From assembly GCA_910586925.1 (NCBI GenBank), contig CAJUKG010000015.1, forward strand, positions 1 to 23,274: a stretch of DNA of 23,274 nt, in the 5' to 3' direction. The position numbers and the translations under genes were made by a program. The notes below the pieces were generated by a model. That model was not told the DNA's origin. It worked only from the letters and a program-made list of their open reading frames with translations, and searched no databases. This DNA comes from an uncultured Christensenellaceae bacterium (GTDB lineage: Bacteria > Bacillota > Clostridia > Christensenellales > Pumilibacteraceae). This document shows, piece after piece, positions 1 to 9,737 of the stretch. Each line of letters starts with the position of its first letter. The stretch's first letter is position 1.

Positions 1-1979
<1,979 letters not shown>

Positions 1980-2247
1980 TCCAATTCCTAAAATAAGAAT
2001 TTACAAGATATAAACTTTCAAAATTGTGTATTGGTAACACATATCACCAATATTATTTGATATTTGTATACTCGCTTTAAGTTATATGCAGTTGTCAATG
2101 TGCGACGCGGGGACCGTTAGGGTCAAAAAAAACACAACAAACAACAACTCGGGAACGTATCCCCTCAACCGTTATTGCTTATTATGTCCAGAGGTATGGC
2201 TTATTCGCGATACTTGGAAAACCCGTGTGCTGTCTTCTGTCGGACAG
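1980..2247 (-). other. 5' leader of the 23S rRNA transcript
   Basis: This is the sequence between the predicted transcription start (about 2247) and the mature 23S 5' end. It holds no tRNA, no 16S 3' end and no convincing ORF. At 2086-2098 (minus strand) it carries TTGACAACTGCAT, which resembles the TTGAAAACTGNATA segment usually found late in Firmicute 16S-23S spacers, next to boxA-type antitermination signals. That suggests the leader keeps the 3' half of an ancestral spacer. Boundaries are inferred from the promoter position. Confidence 0.6.
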
Positions 2248-2254
2248 CTTACTC

Positions 2255-2283
2255 ATAATATCACACCGCCTTTTATATGTCAA
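2255..2283 (-). promoter_or_regulatory. Promoter of the 23S rRNA gene
   Basis: On the minus strand there is a consensus -35 TTGACA (2283-2278), an exact 17-bp spacer and a -10 TATTAT (2260-2255), with an AT-rich stretch upstream (2290-2345) like an UP element. The predicted start is near 2247, about 270 nt before the mature 23S 5' end. This is the strongest promoter in the window, as expected for rRNA. Confidence 0.88.
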
Positions 2284-2375
2284 GCGTTTTTACGTACTTT
2301 TTGCAAAATTTTTCAAAAATATTTTTTTCTTTTGTTTTTACCCCGTTTTCGACGGTTTTAGCCGTTTTTTCTATT

Positions 2376-3023
2376 CTATATATATGTATCGTTTATATCG
2401 TCCGCATCGGGATATATATACTGCGGCGGTTCCACAATTTCTACGGTAACATCTCCGTATCCCGGCTTTACGACAACTCGAACAAACGTAATCGTGTTTT
2501 GCCGCCGCACAACTACGCTATTAAAACTTTCCTTTCTTATATCGAACCCCTCATAAGGATTACCAAAAAAATACGGAGCTTTCCCTTCCGCAAATATCAA
2601 ATCGACACCTTCCGTCACATCGAAATCCCACGTGCGTCTAACAAGTTCCCTATCAGCAATATCACTGTACACAAAACATTCGACGCGGTAATTGTATTCC
2701 GCATTTACATCTCCCACTACACCGTAAGTGATTTCCCTCATGCTTACATAACTATCGTTCTTCCACAAAATATGCACGCTCTCGCCGTTCGAAACGTATT
2801 CATACACCTTCGTGACATGCGGCGACGCTTCTTCCAAATCGCCGAGCGAATTACACATTTTTTCGTACTCGATCTTTTCTTCGTGCGACAAGATCGCCGA
2901 CACTCCGTCGGGCTTCGCGAAATTATACACGCAAAGCGCGACTACGAAAAATACCGCAACGCAAGCGCAAACTATTATCCAACCGAAACGAAACAAAAAG
3001 CTTTTTACTTTATTCATGTTCAT
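2376..3023 (-). CDS. Membrane-anchored protein of unknown function, last gene of the GntR/ABC operon
   Basis: 215 residues. One transmembrane segment near residues 13-35 is followed by about 180 residues with no family I recognise, probably outside the cell. The chosen start is the ATG at 3023, which overlaps the stop of the permease gene as ATGA and has GGGAGG 8 nt upstream. The open frame extends further upstream, but only through the permease gene. A 4-nt overlap with the permease implies translational coupling and a shared role with the ABC transporter. It could be an accessory or sensor subunit; no catalytic motif is visible. The gene ends about 93 bp upstream of the 23S promoter, with only a weak inverted repeat between them. 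Confidence 0.8.
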   Translation of the reverse strand: MNMNKVKSFLFRFGWIIVCACVAVFFVVALCVYNFAKPDGVSAILSHEEKIEYEKMCNSLGDLEEASPHVTKVYEYVSNGESVHILWKNDSYVSMREITYGVVGDVNAEYNYRVECFVYSDIADRELVRRTWDFDVTEGVDLIFAEGKAPYFFGNPYEGFDIRKESFNSVVVRRQNTITFVRVVVKPGYGDVTVEIVEPPQYIYPDADDINDTYI

Positions 3024-3676
3024 CTGTATTGCCTCCCTCTCGTCATGAACAAATCGCCGCCGAACGCAACGGCCAAAAGCGGCGCGAATATCAAAAACAT
3101 ACCCTTCCAATAATGAAACCCTACCGACGCCGACTTGTCTACGTATATCAAACACACGATAACAAGCGTCGCGACGACAACCGCAGCCGCCACCCAAAAC
3201 TTCGGTGTCTTGAATTTCCGCAAAACGTCGGCAACCTCAAACATAAGCATATCGACGACAAACAGCGACAGAAAATTGAAGAACAGTTCGAGCGCGGATA
3301 TGTTGTACAGCGGTTCCGCCATAATCACGTCGCCCGCGGCGAACGACCGCCGAGTTAGAAGTGCGACGGCGAGCGCGTAGCACGAAAACAACAGCGAGAA
3401 CACGACCGCGCCGCACTGCGCCGAAACAAACGCGCACTTGCGTGAGTGTCCGTACAAAAACTCCTCGTCGTATGTATAGCGTTTCGCATAGAACATAAAA
3501 AACGCAAACGCGATGAACATGGACGGCAAAAACGGATCCGCGTGCGAAAACGAAAAACCATGATACCAATAACGCAATCCCGAATATGCGAGCCACAGAT
3601 ACACGCCCGAAAAAATCGCGAGTGCGAGCAAAAACCACACAGCATTACTGCGCAACCGCCATAAAAAACTTTTCAT
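3020..3676 (-). CDS. ABC-2-type membrane permease-like protein
   Basis: 218 residues, very hydrophobic, with about six predicted membrane segments (near residues 14-31, 45-62, 85-105, 125-148, 167-184 and 192-208). It has no soluble domain. It is shorter than typical ABC-2 permeases, and its identification as the permease partner rests on topology and on lying directly after an ABC ATPase gene. The start chosen is the ATG at 3676, overlapping the ATPase stop by ATGA with GGGAGGG 8 nt upstream; a start at 3703 would overlap further and has no better site. It probably forms the membrane part of an export or stress-response transporter under the GntR regulator. The substrate is unknown. Confidence 0.8.
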   Translation of the reverse strand: MKSFLWRLRSNAVWFLLALAIFSGVYLWLAYSGLRYWYHGFSFSHADPFLPSMFIAFAFFMFYAKRYTYDEEFLYGHSRKCAFVSAQCGAVVFSLLFSCYALAVALLTRRSFAAGDVIMAEPLYNISALELFFNFLSLFVVDMLMFEVADVLRKFKTPKFWVAAAVVVATLVIVCLIYVDKSASVGFHYWKGMFLIFAPLLAVAFGGDLFMTRGRQYR

Positions 3677-4548
3677 AACTGCAACCCTCCCAAAATTATG
3701 CACGCATCGTTCACGCCGACCGGCTTGATCTCGACGCCATTATCCCGCGCGAAGTCCTTTTGCTCGCGCGTAAGCAGTGCGGGCACGGTGACGCTCTTTA
3801 CGTCCGCGAGCGTTTTCACGTCGAACGTTTCTGACTCGCCTATTATCTCGTCCACCTTCTCTGCGTTACCCGTAAGCCGCACGAACAGCGTTTCGAACGT
3901 TTCGCGCTCATCGTAAGCGGCGAGCTTACCCTTTTTGAGCACGAGGAAATTGTCGGCGTACTTTTCGAACTCACCCAAAAGGTGGGTGGTGATTATGAAA
4001 ATGCGCGGGTTACCGCACTGCGCCTTGACGAGTTCGGAGTAAAACAGCCGCCGCGCGCCCTCGTCCAGTCCCGACACCGGCTCGTCCATTATCGTGATCG
4101 GGCGGTTGAACGCGAACCCGACGATTATCGCGAAGTGGTTGCGCATACCTTTACTCAACTGCGACTGACGTTTTTTCAAGTTCAGCTCGAATCTGTCCGC
4201 AAGCTCCCGAGCGTATTCCAAATCGAAACGCTTGTCCATAAACGCGCATTTTTCGAGAATTTTTCCGAGCGACAGCGTGAAATCGAACTCGATTTTTTCG
4301 TCTATGAATATCGTATCGCCCAATGCCGCACCGTTATCGAACGGCGATTTTCCGTTTATGAGTATTTGCCCGGAAGTCGGCTTTTCCCAACCGTTCAAGA
4401 GTCGCATGAGCGTCGATTTTCCCGCGCCGTTCTTGCCGACGACGCCCAAAATCATAGGTTTTCCTATTACGAAACTCACGCCGTCGAGCGCGGTGTAATT
4501 GCCGTAACGCCGCGTGAGGTCTTTCGCTTCTATCGTGTAGCCGTTCAT
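3673..4548 (-). CDS. ABC transporter ATP-binding protein
   Basis: 291 residues. The Walker A motif is GKNGAGKST, the signature motif is the variant LSKGMRN instead of LSGGQ, and Walker B with catalytic glutamate is ITIMDEP followed by the D-loop SGLD. An H-loop histidine lies in TTHLLGEF. The C-terminal 80 residues after the nucleotide-binding domain are an extension of the sort seen in ABC-2 export ATPases. The ATG at 4548 overlaps the GntR stop as ATGA, and the protein then begins with a normal NBD start (EAKDLTRRYG). Upstream in-frame sequence belongs to the regulator read in another frame. It likely powers transport with the next gene's permease. GntR-controlled transporters of this layout are often linked to envelope stress; the substrate cannot be read from the sequence. 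Confidence 0.93.
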   Translation of the reverse strand: MNGYTIEAKDLTRRYGNYTALDGVSFVIGKPMILGVVGKNGAGKSTLMRLLNGWEKPTSGQILINGKSPFDNGAALGDTIFIDEKIEFDFTLSLGKILEKCAFMDKRFDLEYARELADRFELNLKKRQSQLSKGMRNHFAIIVGFAFNRPITIMDEPVSGLDEGARRLFYSELVKAQCGNPRIFIITTHLLGEFEKYADNFLVLKKGKLAAYDERETFETLFVRLTGNAEKVDEIIGESETFDVKTLADVKSVTVPALLTREQKDFARDNGVEIKPVGVNDACIILGGLQL

Positions 4549-4919
4549 TGTTGGCTGCCGCCCCGCTTTTTGAGAAGCGCGCACAGCTCGTCCACCGACA
4601 GACCGAGCACCGCCGCGTCGACGAGCAATCCGTCGATCGCGTCGTTGAGTTTTTCGTTCTTGCGATACTCGTAAATGCGCGACTTCGCATCTCCCAAAAC
4701 GTATATGCCGCAACCGCGCTTGCGCTTTTCCAATACGCCGCGCGACTCCAAAACGCTCACCCCCTTCCCCGCGGTCATCGGGTTGACGTTCAACGCTTCG
4801 GCAATATCCATTTGCGACGGAAGCTGTTCGTTCTCCTTGATATTGCCCTTTAATATCTCGTTTTCCAGCCATTCCGCTATCTGCAAATATATGGGCTTCC
4901 CCACCGCGAACTCGAACAT
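4545..4919 (-). CDS. GntR-family transcriptional regulator, YtrA subfamily
   Basis: 124 residues. The N-terminal winged helix domain (residues 1-75) has the GntR pattern PIYLQIAEWLENEI, then PSQMDIAEALNVNPMTAGKG and a wing ending GCGIYVL. The C-terminal part is only about 50 residues, the short dimerisation tail of the YtrA subfamily. The start is the ATG at 4919; a TTG at 4946 would add nine residues with no similarity to the family. The gene is first in a four-gene operon with an ABC transporter, the standard YtrA context, and a palindrome over its own transcription start suggests autorepression. The ligand is unknown. Confidence 0.92.
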   Translation of the reverse strand: MFEFAVGKPIYLQIAEWLENEILKGNIKENEQLPSQMDIAEALNVNPMTAGKGVSVLESRGVLEKRKRGCGIYVLGDAKSRIYEYRKNEKLNDAIDGLLVDAAVLGLSVDELCALLKKRGGSQQ

Positions 4920-4948
4920 GATTACAATAACCCTCTCTCTAAACAAAA

Positions 4949-5008
4949 TTAGTACACTACATAAGTAATGTACTAATACAGTTTAACATGTAATATTGTA
5001 TTTGTCAA
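4949..5008 (-). promoter_or_regulatory. Promoter and palindromic operator of the GntR/ABC operon
   Basis: On the minus strand: -35 TTGACA (5008-5003), 17-bp spacer, -10 TAAACT (4985-4980), predicted start near 4973. A near-perfect palindrome covers 4949-4976: TTAGTACATTAC, four-base centre TTAT, GTAGTGTACTAA, with 11 of 12 positions pairing. It spans the transcription start, so a bound dimer would block initiation. The mRNA leader is about 54 nt with a purine-rich site before the GntR ATG. Confidence 0.82.
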
Positions 5009-5089
5009 TAGGTTTTGGAAAATTATTTTGCGCGTAAATGCCGAATTCAAGTGGCGATAGAAGTTTGCCGCACTAGCTTATTTCGTCGG

Positions 5090-7405
5090 CTACAGTTTTT
5101 GATTCCACTCTGAATTTATAGGCTTACTCGGGTTTGGCATTTTAATGTCTTTCGCTTTGAGTTTGCCTTTTATCACCGTTTTTTCGAGAACGGCGTCGAG
5201 GGTATACAACAGCGCGGGCAGCACGACGAGCACGCCGAACATAGAAATGAGCGTTCCCGTACCGAGCACCATACCCATCGACGAAATGAGCGGGTCGCTC
5301 GTAAGAAGCCCGACGAGGAAAGATGCGACAGTCATGATCGTGCCCGAAGTCATTATCGTCGGGAAGGACGCCGACACCGCTTCTATGACGGCCTTGTTTT
5401 TGGGCATGAGCGTTTTCATTTGTCTGAAGCGGTTGGTGAGCAGTATCGCATAATCTATGGTCGCGCCCATTTGTATCGCGCTCGCGATCAGATACACGAA
5501 GAAGAACACATTGTTTCCGAGAAGCACGGGGATCGAGAAATTGACGAAGATCGCGCCCTGTATTACGAGAACGAGCACGAGCGGTATTCCGAACGATTTG
5601 AAAGTCACCGCGAGTATCAAGTATATGAAAGCGACAGTGAGAATAGTTATCAATATATTATCGTGCATGAACGACGCGTTGAGGTCGTACGCGCTCATGC
5701 TCGATCCCGCGAAGATCGCTTCGCCGCAAATCTCTTTAACGGTCGGAGTAAGCCGCTCGATAAGCTCGAACGTTTCTTTCGCTTCCTCCGTCGCGTTTAT
5801 ATTAAACACCATACGGTAGTGACCCGAGCCTATCAGCTGTTGCTTTCCGAATTCGAGAACGTCTTTATACTTCGCGATCCCGTCGCCTGCCATGTTCATG
5901 ACGGTATCCGACGCGAACGCGAACTCGAGAAGGTCTATGATCGGCACGCGGTACGTCGAAATGTCGGCCATATTCTCCCCTGCGTTTTGCGCATACATGT
6001 CGAAAAGCATTATCGCAAGAAAAGGGCTTATGCCGATCGCGCCCGACAACTCCGCCGCCGTCACCGTGCCGTCGGCAATATAGTACGTTTTATCGGGGGC
6101 GTCGGACGGCAGTGCCAAACTCGCCCAACCGAGTGCGGAAGTGATGAGCGGTTCGCTCTGCACCGCCGCCGTGATTTTTCGCTGCGTATCAAAGTCTGCC
6201 GTGCTCGGCACGAGTATCACGAACGCATTGCTTTCGCCGAACACCTCGGACATTTCGCGTTTGGCTTCCATCGCCGCCGTCGGACGCGACGTGTCGATAG
6301 AGTTTTGGCTGTAGCAGTACGTGACGGTTTGCGACAGTCCCGCACCCACTGCGAAAAGCGCGACGAACGCGGCGATTACGACGTACCGCGCTTTCACGAC
6401 GCCGCGGCCGAGGAACCGAACTTTCGGCACGAAATTGCGGTGCCGAGATTTATCCATAAGCCGCGAAAGCAGGCGAAGCAAGCCCGGCATGAGCAGGAAC
6501 ACGGTGAGCAACGAGCATATAATGCTTTTCGCGAGCACCATGCCGAGGTCGAAACCGAGCCTTAATTGCATGAACATCAGCGCGACAAGCCCCGACACCG
6601 TCGTGAGCGAGCTCGACGCGATTTCGGGAATGGCTTTCGCGAGCGCGTTTATAAGCGCGGCTTGCGGGTCGCCCGAAGTTTTCTCCTTTTCTTCGGTGAA
6701 CCTGTGACTTAAAATTATCGCATAGTCGATAGCGAGCGCGAGCTGCAATATTATACAAACGGTGTTGGACACGAACGAAATTTTTCCAAGCCAATAGTTT
6801 GTGCCCATATTGAGAATTGCCGCCACCACGAAAACTATCGGGAAAGCGAGCACTTCGGCGAAACTTTTGGACGTAAAAAGCAGTACCGCCGCAATGACTA
6901 CCGCCGCTATAATAAGGATTATCACCATTTCGCTCGCGAGCGTATCCGCGTAACTGTTTACGAGCGGCGTCGGCACGACATACTCGCAACCGCTCCCGTC
7001 GAGCAATGCGACAAGCGCGTTATACGCCGCGACCGCCTTTTCGTCGCCGCTCCCGCCCGCGAAAAACATGGAGTACAGCGCGTTGCCGTCTTTATAGTTC
7101 GCCGCGCTTTCGGCGTCGAACGAAAAGCCGGATATTCCGTCGATTTTCGATATGTCCGCCGCGAGCTTCTCCGCCGTATCTCTGTCGACGTTTTTCACCA
7201 TGACCGTCGCCGAGCCGTAAGTCGCGAACTCCTCGTTCATTATGACAAGTGCCTGCGCGGTATCCGTATCGCTCGGCAAGTATCCCGTAATGTCGTACTC
7301 GACGCGCACTTTGGTTATGCCGTAAATGCCGTACGCGACGAGTGCGGCGAAAATTATGAAGAACAGCACGCTCTTTTTTACTATGAAGGCGGCAATTTTT
7401 CTCAT
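5090..7405 (-). CDS. RND-superfamily (MMPL-type) transporter
   Basis: 771 residues. It has the two-fold repeat of RND/MMPL proteins. TM1 lies at residues 12-30, a first extracytoplasmic loop follows (about 35-165), then a five-helix bundle (about 170-340), TM7 near 375-395, a second loop (about 400-590) and a second helical bundle (about 595-745). The acidic/polar motifs of each bundle are visible as ALAIDYAIILSHR and GATIDYAILLTNR. No adaptor or outer-membrane partner is nearby, consistent with a monoderm-type MMPL exporter (lipids, drugs or envelope components; substrate unknown). The ATG at 7405 matches family N-termini; the frame is open further upstream only through a repeat array. No ribosome binding site precedes it, and a -10 box ends 6 nt before the ATG. 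Confidence 0.92.
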   Translation of the reverse strand: MRKIAAFIVKKSVLFFIIFAALVAYGIYGITKVRVEYDITGYLPSDTDTAQALVIMNEEFATYGSATVMVKNVDRDTAEKLAADISKIDGISGFSFDAESAANYKDGNALYSMFFAGGSGDEKAVAAYNALVALLDGSGCEYVVPTPLVNSYADTLASEMVIILIIAAVVIAAVLLFTSKSFAEVLAFPIVFVVAAILNMGTNYWLGKISFVSNTVCIILQLALAIDYAIILSHRFTEEKEKTSGDPQAALINALAKAIPEIASSSLTTVSGLVALMFMQLRLGFDLGMVLAKSIICSLLTVFLLMPGLLRLLSRLMDKSRHRNFVPKVRFLGRGVVKARYVVIAAFVALFAVGAGLSQTVTYCYSQNSIDTSRPTAAMEAKREMSEVFGESNAFVILVPSTADFDTQRKITAAVQSEPLITSALGWASLALPSDAPDKTYYIADGTVTAAELSGAIGISPFLAIMLFDMYAQNAGENMADISTYRVPIIDLLEFAFASDTVMNMAGDGIAKYKDVLEFGKQQLIGSGHYRMVFNINATEEAKETFELIERLTPTVKEICGEAIFAGSSMSAYDLNASFMHDNILITILTVAFIYLILAVTFKSFGIPLVLVLVIQGAIFVNFSIPVLLGNNVFFFVYLIASAIQMGATIDYAILLTNRFRQMKTLMPKNKAVIEAVSASFPTIMTSGTIMTVASFLVGLLTSDPLISSMGMVLGTGTLISMFGVLVVLPALLYTLDAVLEKTVIKGKLKAKDIKMPNPSKPINSEWNQKL

Positions 7406-7411
7406 ATGTGT

Positions 7412-7440
7412 ATAATACTCTTTCGCAATGAAAAAATCAA
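7412..7440 (-). promoter_or_regulatory. Promoter of the RND transporter, apparently leaderless
   Basis: Minus strand: -35 TTGATT (7440-7435), 17-bp spacer, -10 TATTAT (7417-7412). Six bases (ACACAT) separate the -10 box from the ATG at 7405, which places the expected +1 on the A of the start codon. Confidence 0.7.
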
Positions 7441-7446
7441 GCGATT

Positions 7447-7740
7447 CCCCTACTTCTTTTGAAAAAGAAGTAGGCAAGAAAACTTTACACGAATAGTTAT
7501 CTTGTGATTGTCGCTTCCCCATTCATATTGTTTTTTTCTTTCGTTTAACGTTTTTGAAAAAAGCAGGCAAGAAAACTTTACACGTATTGTTATCTTGTGA
7601 TTGCTGCACATTCTTCCTTGTCGTTGTTGTTTTCTTTCGTTTAACGTTTTTGAAAAAGAAGCAGGCAAGAAAACTTTACACGTATTGTTATCTTGTGATC
7701 GTCGCTTCACCATTCATATTATTATTTTTTGATCGTTTAG
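7447..7740. repeat. Array of three diverged repeat units of about 95 bp
   Basis: Three direct copies share the core AACTTTACACG at 7481-7491, 7574-7584 and 7672-7682 (periods 93 and 98 bp). Each core is preceded by GGCAAGAA and followed by TTATCTTGTGAT and, in units 1 and 3, GTCGCTTC and ATTCATATT. Units 2 and 3 start with TTTCGTTTAACGTTTTTGAAAA, and a degenerate start of a further unit lies at 7731-7750. Each core sits in the loop of a small stem (CAAGA/TCTTG). The array is not a CRISPR. A diverged fourth copy lies at 10781-10860. Confidence 0.85.
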
Positions 7741-7772
7741 CGTTTTCGCACCACTGCGAAACCAAGTTTTAT

Positions 7773-8696
7773 CTAAAGACGATTTCTTATATTAAAAATA
7801 AACTGTTGTATTTCCTTCCAAGCAGTCTTGCTTTCTTTCAAAAACGGCGTCAAATATAAAAAGTCGTGCCACATACCGCCATATTCCGAAAGTTCGACTT
7901 TGACTCCTGCCGATTTTGCTTTAAGATATAACGTTTCGCTATCGCTCGCGGAAGTTTCAAGTTCTCCGCACTGTATAAGCATATCGGGAAAATCATAGTA
8001 TTCCGCATATATCGGCGATAATTTACTGTCAAACGGCGATGTGTTTCCGCAGTAAGGGGTTTTACGCCGTATAAATTGTTCGTGTTCTTTGAATTTTTGA
8101 TTTTTGGGAAGCGAATATAACGGGTCGCGATAGCAGTTCTTTTTATACGAATCCCCTATTGCCGCCAAATCTATATACGGGGATATTGCGATCAACGCTT
8201 TGGGTAACGGAATACCGACAGTTCTTAGTCGCAAGCAAGTCGACAACATCAAATTTGCGCCGAAGCTGTCGCCTATTGCAATTATTTCTTTTCTTTTTAA
8301 CTGATTTTCGGCAAGCGCGATATATGCCGAATAACATTCATCATGCACGGAAGGAAATACAAGCCCGTTACCGATCTTATAATTTATGGAATAAACCGGA
8401 CATTCGGTTAGTTTACAAAGGCGTTCGGCAACTTTTCTATACATTCCGTTCATTGCCTGCGTATGTCCGCCGCCGTGAAATTGGACTATACACACTGCAC
8501 TGTTTTGATTGCTCGGCTTTAATACTTCGACCGCAGTGCCGTTGGCATCTATAATTTCATGGCGATAATTTTTCGGCGGATCGTACGGCTTATGATCGAC
8601 CTTGACGGTACGGGATAATGACATATGTTTTTTTCGATACGGATAAGTATATATGCGAAGCAACAAAGCCGTGATTCTCGCACCTATCGAAATCAT
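7773..8696 (-). CDS. Alpha/beta hydrolase, HSL-family esterase/lipase
   Basis: 307 residues. The oxyanion-hole motif HGGG is at 74-77, the nucleophile elbow GDSFG at 142-146 (Ser144), an acidic segment CGELETSASDSE near 243-254 supplies the acid, and the catalytic histidine is in MWHDF (His277). These define the hormone-sensitive-lipase (alpha/beta hydrolase fold 3) family, which cleaves short-chain esters. A hydrophobic N-terminal stretch (residues 3-20) may be a weak membrane contact. The ATG at 8696 overlaps the stop of the upstream kinase-like gene as ATGA; an earlier ATG at 8777 lies deep in that gene. The two genes are therefore cotranscribed. Base composition is clearly AT-richer than the flanking RND and LDH genes. 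The natural substrate is unknown. Confidence 0.9.
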   Translation of the reverse strand: MISIGARITALLLRIYTYPYRKKHMSLSRTVKVDHKPYDPPKNYRHEIIDANGTAVEVLKPSNQNSAVCIVQFHGGGHTQAMNGMYRKVAERLCKLTECPVYSINYKIGNGLVFPSVHDECYSAYIALAENQLKRKEIIAIGDSFGANLMLSTCLRLRTVGIPLPKALIAISPYIDLAAIGDSYKKNCYRDPLYSLPKNQKFKEHEQFIRRKTPYCGNTSPFDSKLSPIYAEYYDFPDMLIQCGELETSASDSETLYLKAKSAGVKVELSEYGGMWHDFLYLTPFLKESKTAWKEIQQFIFNIRNRL

Positions 8697-9646
8697 AATT
8701 CGGAAAGCCTTTTTTGCATATTCTTTACAAGCGGATTCATTATAATATTTACAAGCACGCCCGATTTGATATAGCAATAAACTTCATTCCATAAGCCATA
8801 GAAAGCGCATTTAATATCGCAAAACTTACTTGCGCCGTATTTGCGGATATAGGTCTCGCGCAAATAAAATCTTTTCCCAGTCAAATTGTCGAACTGAAAT
8901 AGATCGTATTCTCTGTCCGCATACATAGAATTAAGCGGGTCGATAAAGCCGCTGACTTCATACCTCTTGCCTACCATAATGTTTGCTATATTCAAGTCGC
9001 CGTGTATAAGACATGCGTCCTTTACTTCTTCCGAAAAAATCGTATCGAACTCGCTCCAAGCCGCACGCATTGCAACTATGATTTTTTCGGAAAGCGAATC
9101 GGCTTTATACAGTTCTTCGGCTTTTTCCAAAACGGCTTTTGCAAAAGGCTTGTAATAATCTACCCACGTACGGCAATCGGGCGACATCGTATCGCCGAAT
9201 CTATCGTTTTTATGCTGATGGATTTCGTGTAAAGCCGTTGTTACTCTGTCCGCGAAATCAAGACGTTTGCGCCTGCTTTCGATCAACATACCGAGTGCCA
9301 TAAGCGCGTTTTTTCCGTCGATATATTCCATTGCGTAACAGTCGACCGGTATAGCTTTATCCGCATTTCGCACAAACAATACTTTCGGTATTTTGACCGA
9401 ACAGTTATCGGCAAGCAATTTCAAGTCGTTTACTTCTTTTGCGAGCATATCTTTCGCTCTCAAAAATTTGATAACAAATTTACTCCCGTCTTTAAGCCGA
9501 ACACCGAAAGCCCGTCCGAACGAACCGCCGCCGAGATACTTTACCTTTTCGGGCGTCCGATCGAATCGTTCTTTTACAATATCCGACGAGTATCTTTTTG
9601 CCGTGTCTTTATCGAGAGGAATTGCCGATATCCTTTCTACTTTCAT
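8693..9646 (-). CDS. APH-like small-molecule kinase (aminoglycoside phosphotransferase / fructosamine kinase fold)
   Basis: 317 residues. A glycine-rich loop GGGSFGRAFGV (39-49), a VIKF lysine (Lys60), a Glu71 partner, the catalytic loop IHGDLNIANIM (His215, Asp217, Asn222) and a metal-binding Asp236 in FIDPLN define the protein-kinase-like phosphotransferase fold of the APH family. Family members phosphorylate antibiotics, choline, homoserine or sugar amines; nothing here selects among these, so I do not call resistance. The ATG at 9646 is preceded by AAGGTG about 9 nt upstream. The gene has its own promoter and overlaps the esterase by 4 nt. It is lower in GC than the flanks, so it may have been acquired with the esterase and the AraC regulator. 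Confidence 0.87.
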   Translation of the reverse strand: MKVERISAIPLDKDTAKRYSSDIVKERFDRTPEKVKYLGGGSFGRAFGVRLKDGSKFVIKFLRAKDMLAKEVNDLKLLADNCSVKIPKVLFVRNADKAIPVDCYAMEYIDGKNALMALGMLIESRRKRLDFADRVTTALHEIHQHKNDRFGDTMSPDCRTWVDYYKPFAKAVLEKAEELYKADSLSEKIIVAMRAAWSEFDTIFSEEVKDACLIHGDLNIANIMVGKRYEVSGFIDPLNSMYADREYDLFQFDNLTGKRFYLRETYIRKYGASKFCDIKCAFYGLWNEVYCYIKSGVLVNIIMNPLVKNMQKRLSEL

Positions 9647-9671
9647 ATCCACGCACCTTGAATTTTTTTCT

Positions 9672-9700
9672 ATTATACATAATCTAAGGCACAATTACAA
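9672..9700 (-). promoter_or_regulatory. Promoter of the kinase-esterase pair
   Basis: Minus strand: -35 TTGTAA (9700-9695), 17-bp spacer, -10 TATAAT (9677-9672). Predicted start near 9665, giving a leader of about 19 nt that contains the AAGGTG ribosome binding site. Confidence 0.75.
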
Positions 9701-9737
9701 TATCGGCAAATTACCGAATAGTTTCCTTAAACGACAT

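Larger units (their letters stand above)
7406..7772. other. Intergenic region between RND transporter and esterase
   Basis: No gene. It holds the RND promoter, three repeat units (see repeat entry), a perfect 10-bp inverted repeat at 7449-7474 with loop TTGAAA, and a 7-bp inverted repeat TTTCGCA/TGCGAAA at 7744-7761 just after the esterase stop. Neither hairpin is followed by a T-run on either strand, so I do not call them intrinsic terminators. Confidence 0.75.

Noticed and set aside
2093..2098. TTGACA in the 23S leader as a second promoter
   Set aside because: No -10 box at 16-18 bp; it fits better as part of a conserved spacer motif.
5420..6565. 381-codon ORF on the plus strand
   Set aside because: Antisense shadow of the RND transporter, with low-complexity Arg/His/Glu composition.
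7449..7474. Perfect inverted repeat as an intrinsic terminator
   Set aside because: Neither strand has a T-run after the stem; it belongs to the repeat unit.
7450..7713. ORF of 87 codons on the minus strand with repeated peptide segments
   Set aside because: It is only a reading of the repeat array; the peptide repetition follows from the DNA repeats, there is no ribosome binding site, and period lengths (93 and 98) are not both multiples of three.
7447..7740. Possible CRISPR array
   Set aside because: Only three units, the repeated part is most of the unit, the spacers are similar to each other, and no cas gene is near.
8693..9646. Calling the APH-like gene an aminoglycoside resistance gene
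   Set aside because: Only fold-level kinase motifs are visible; the family includes many metabolic kinases and no resistance context is present.
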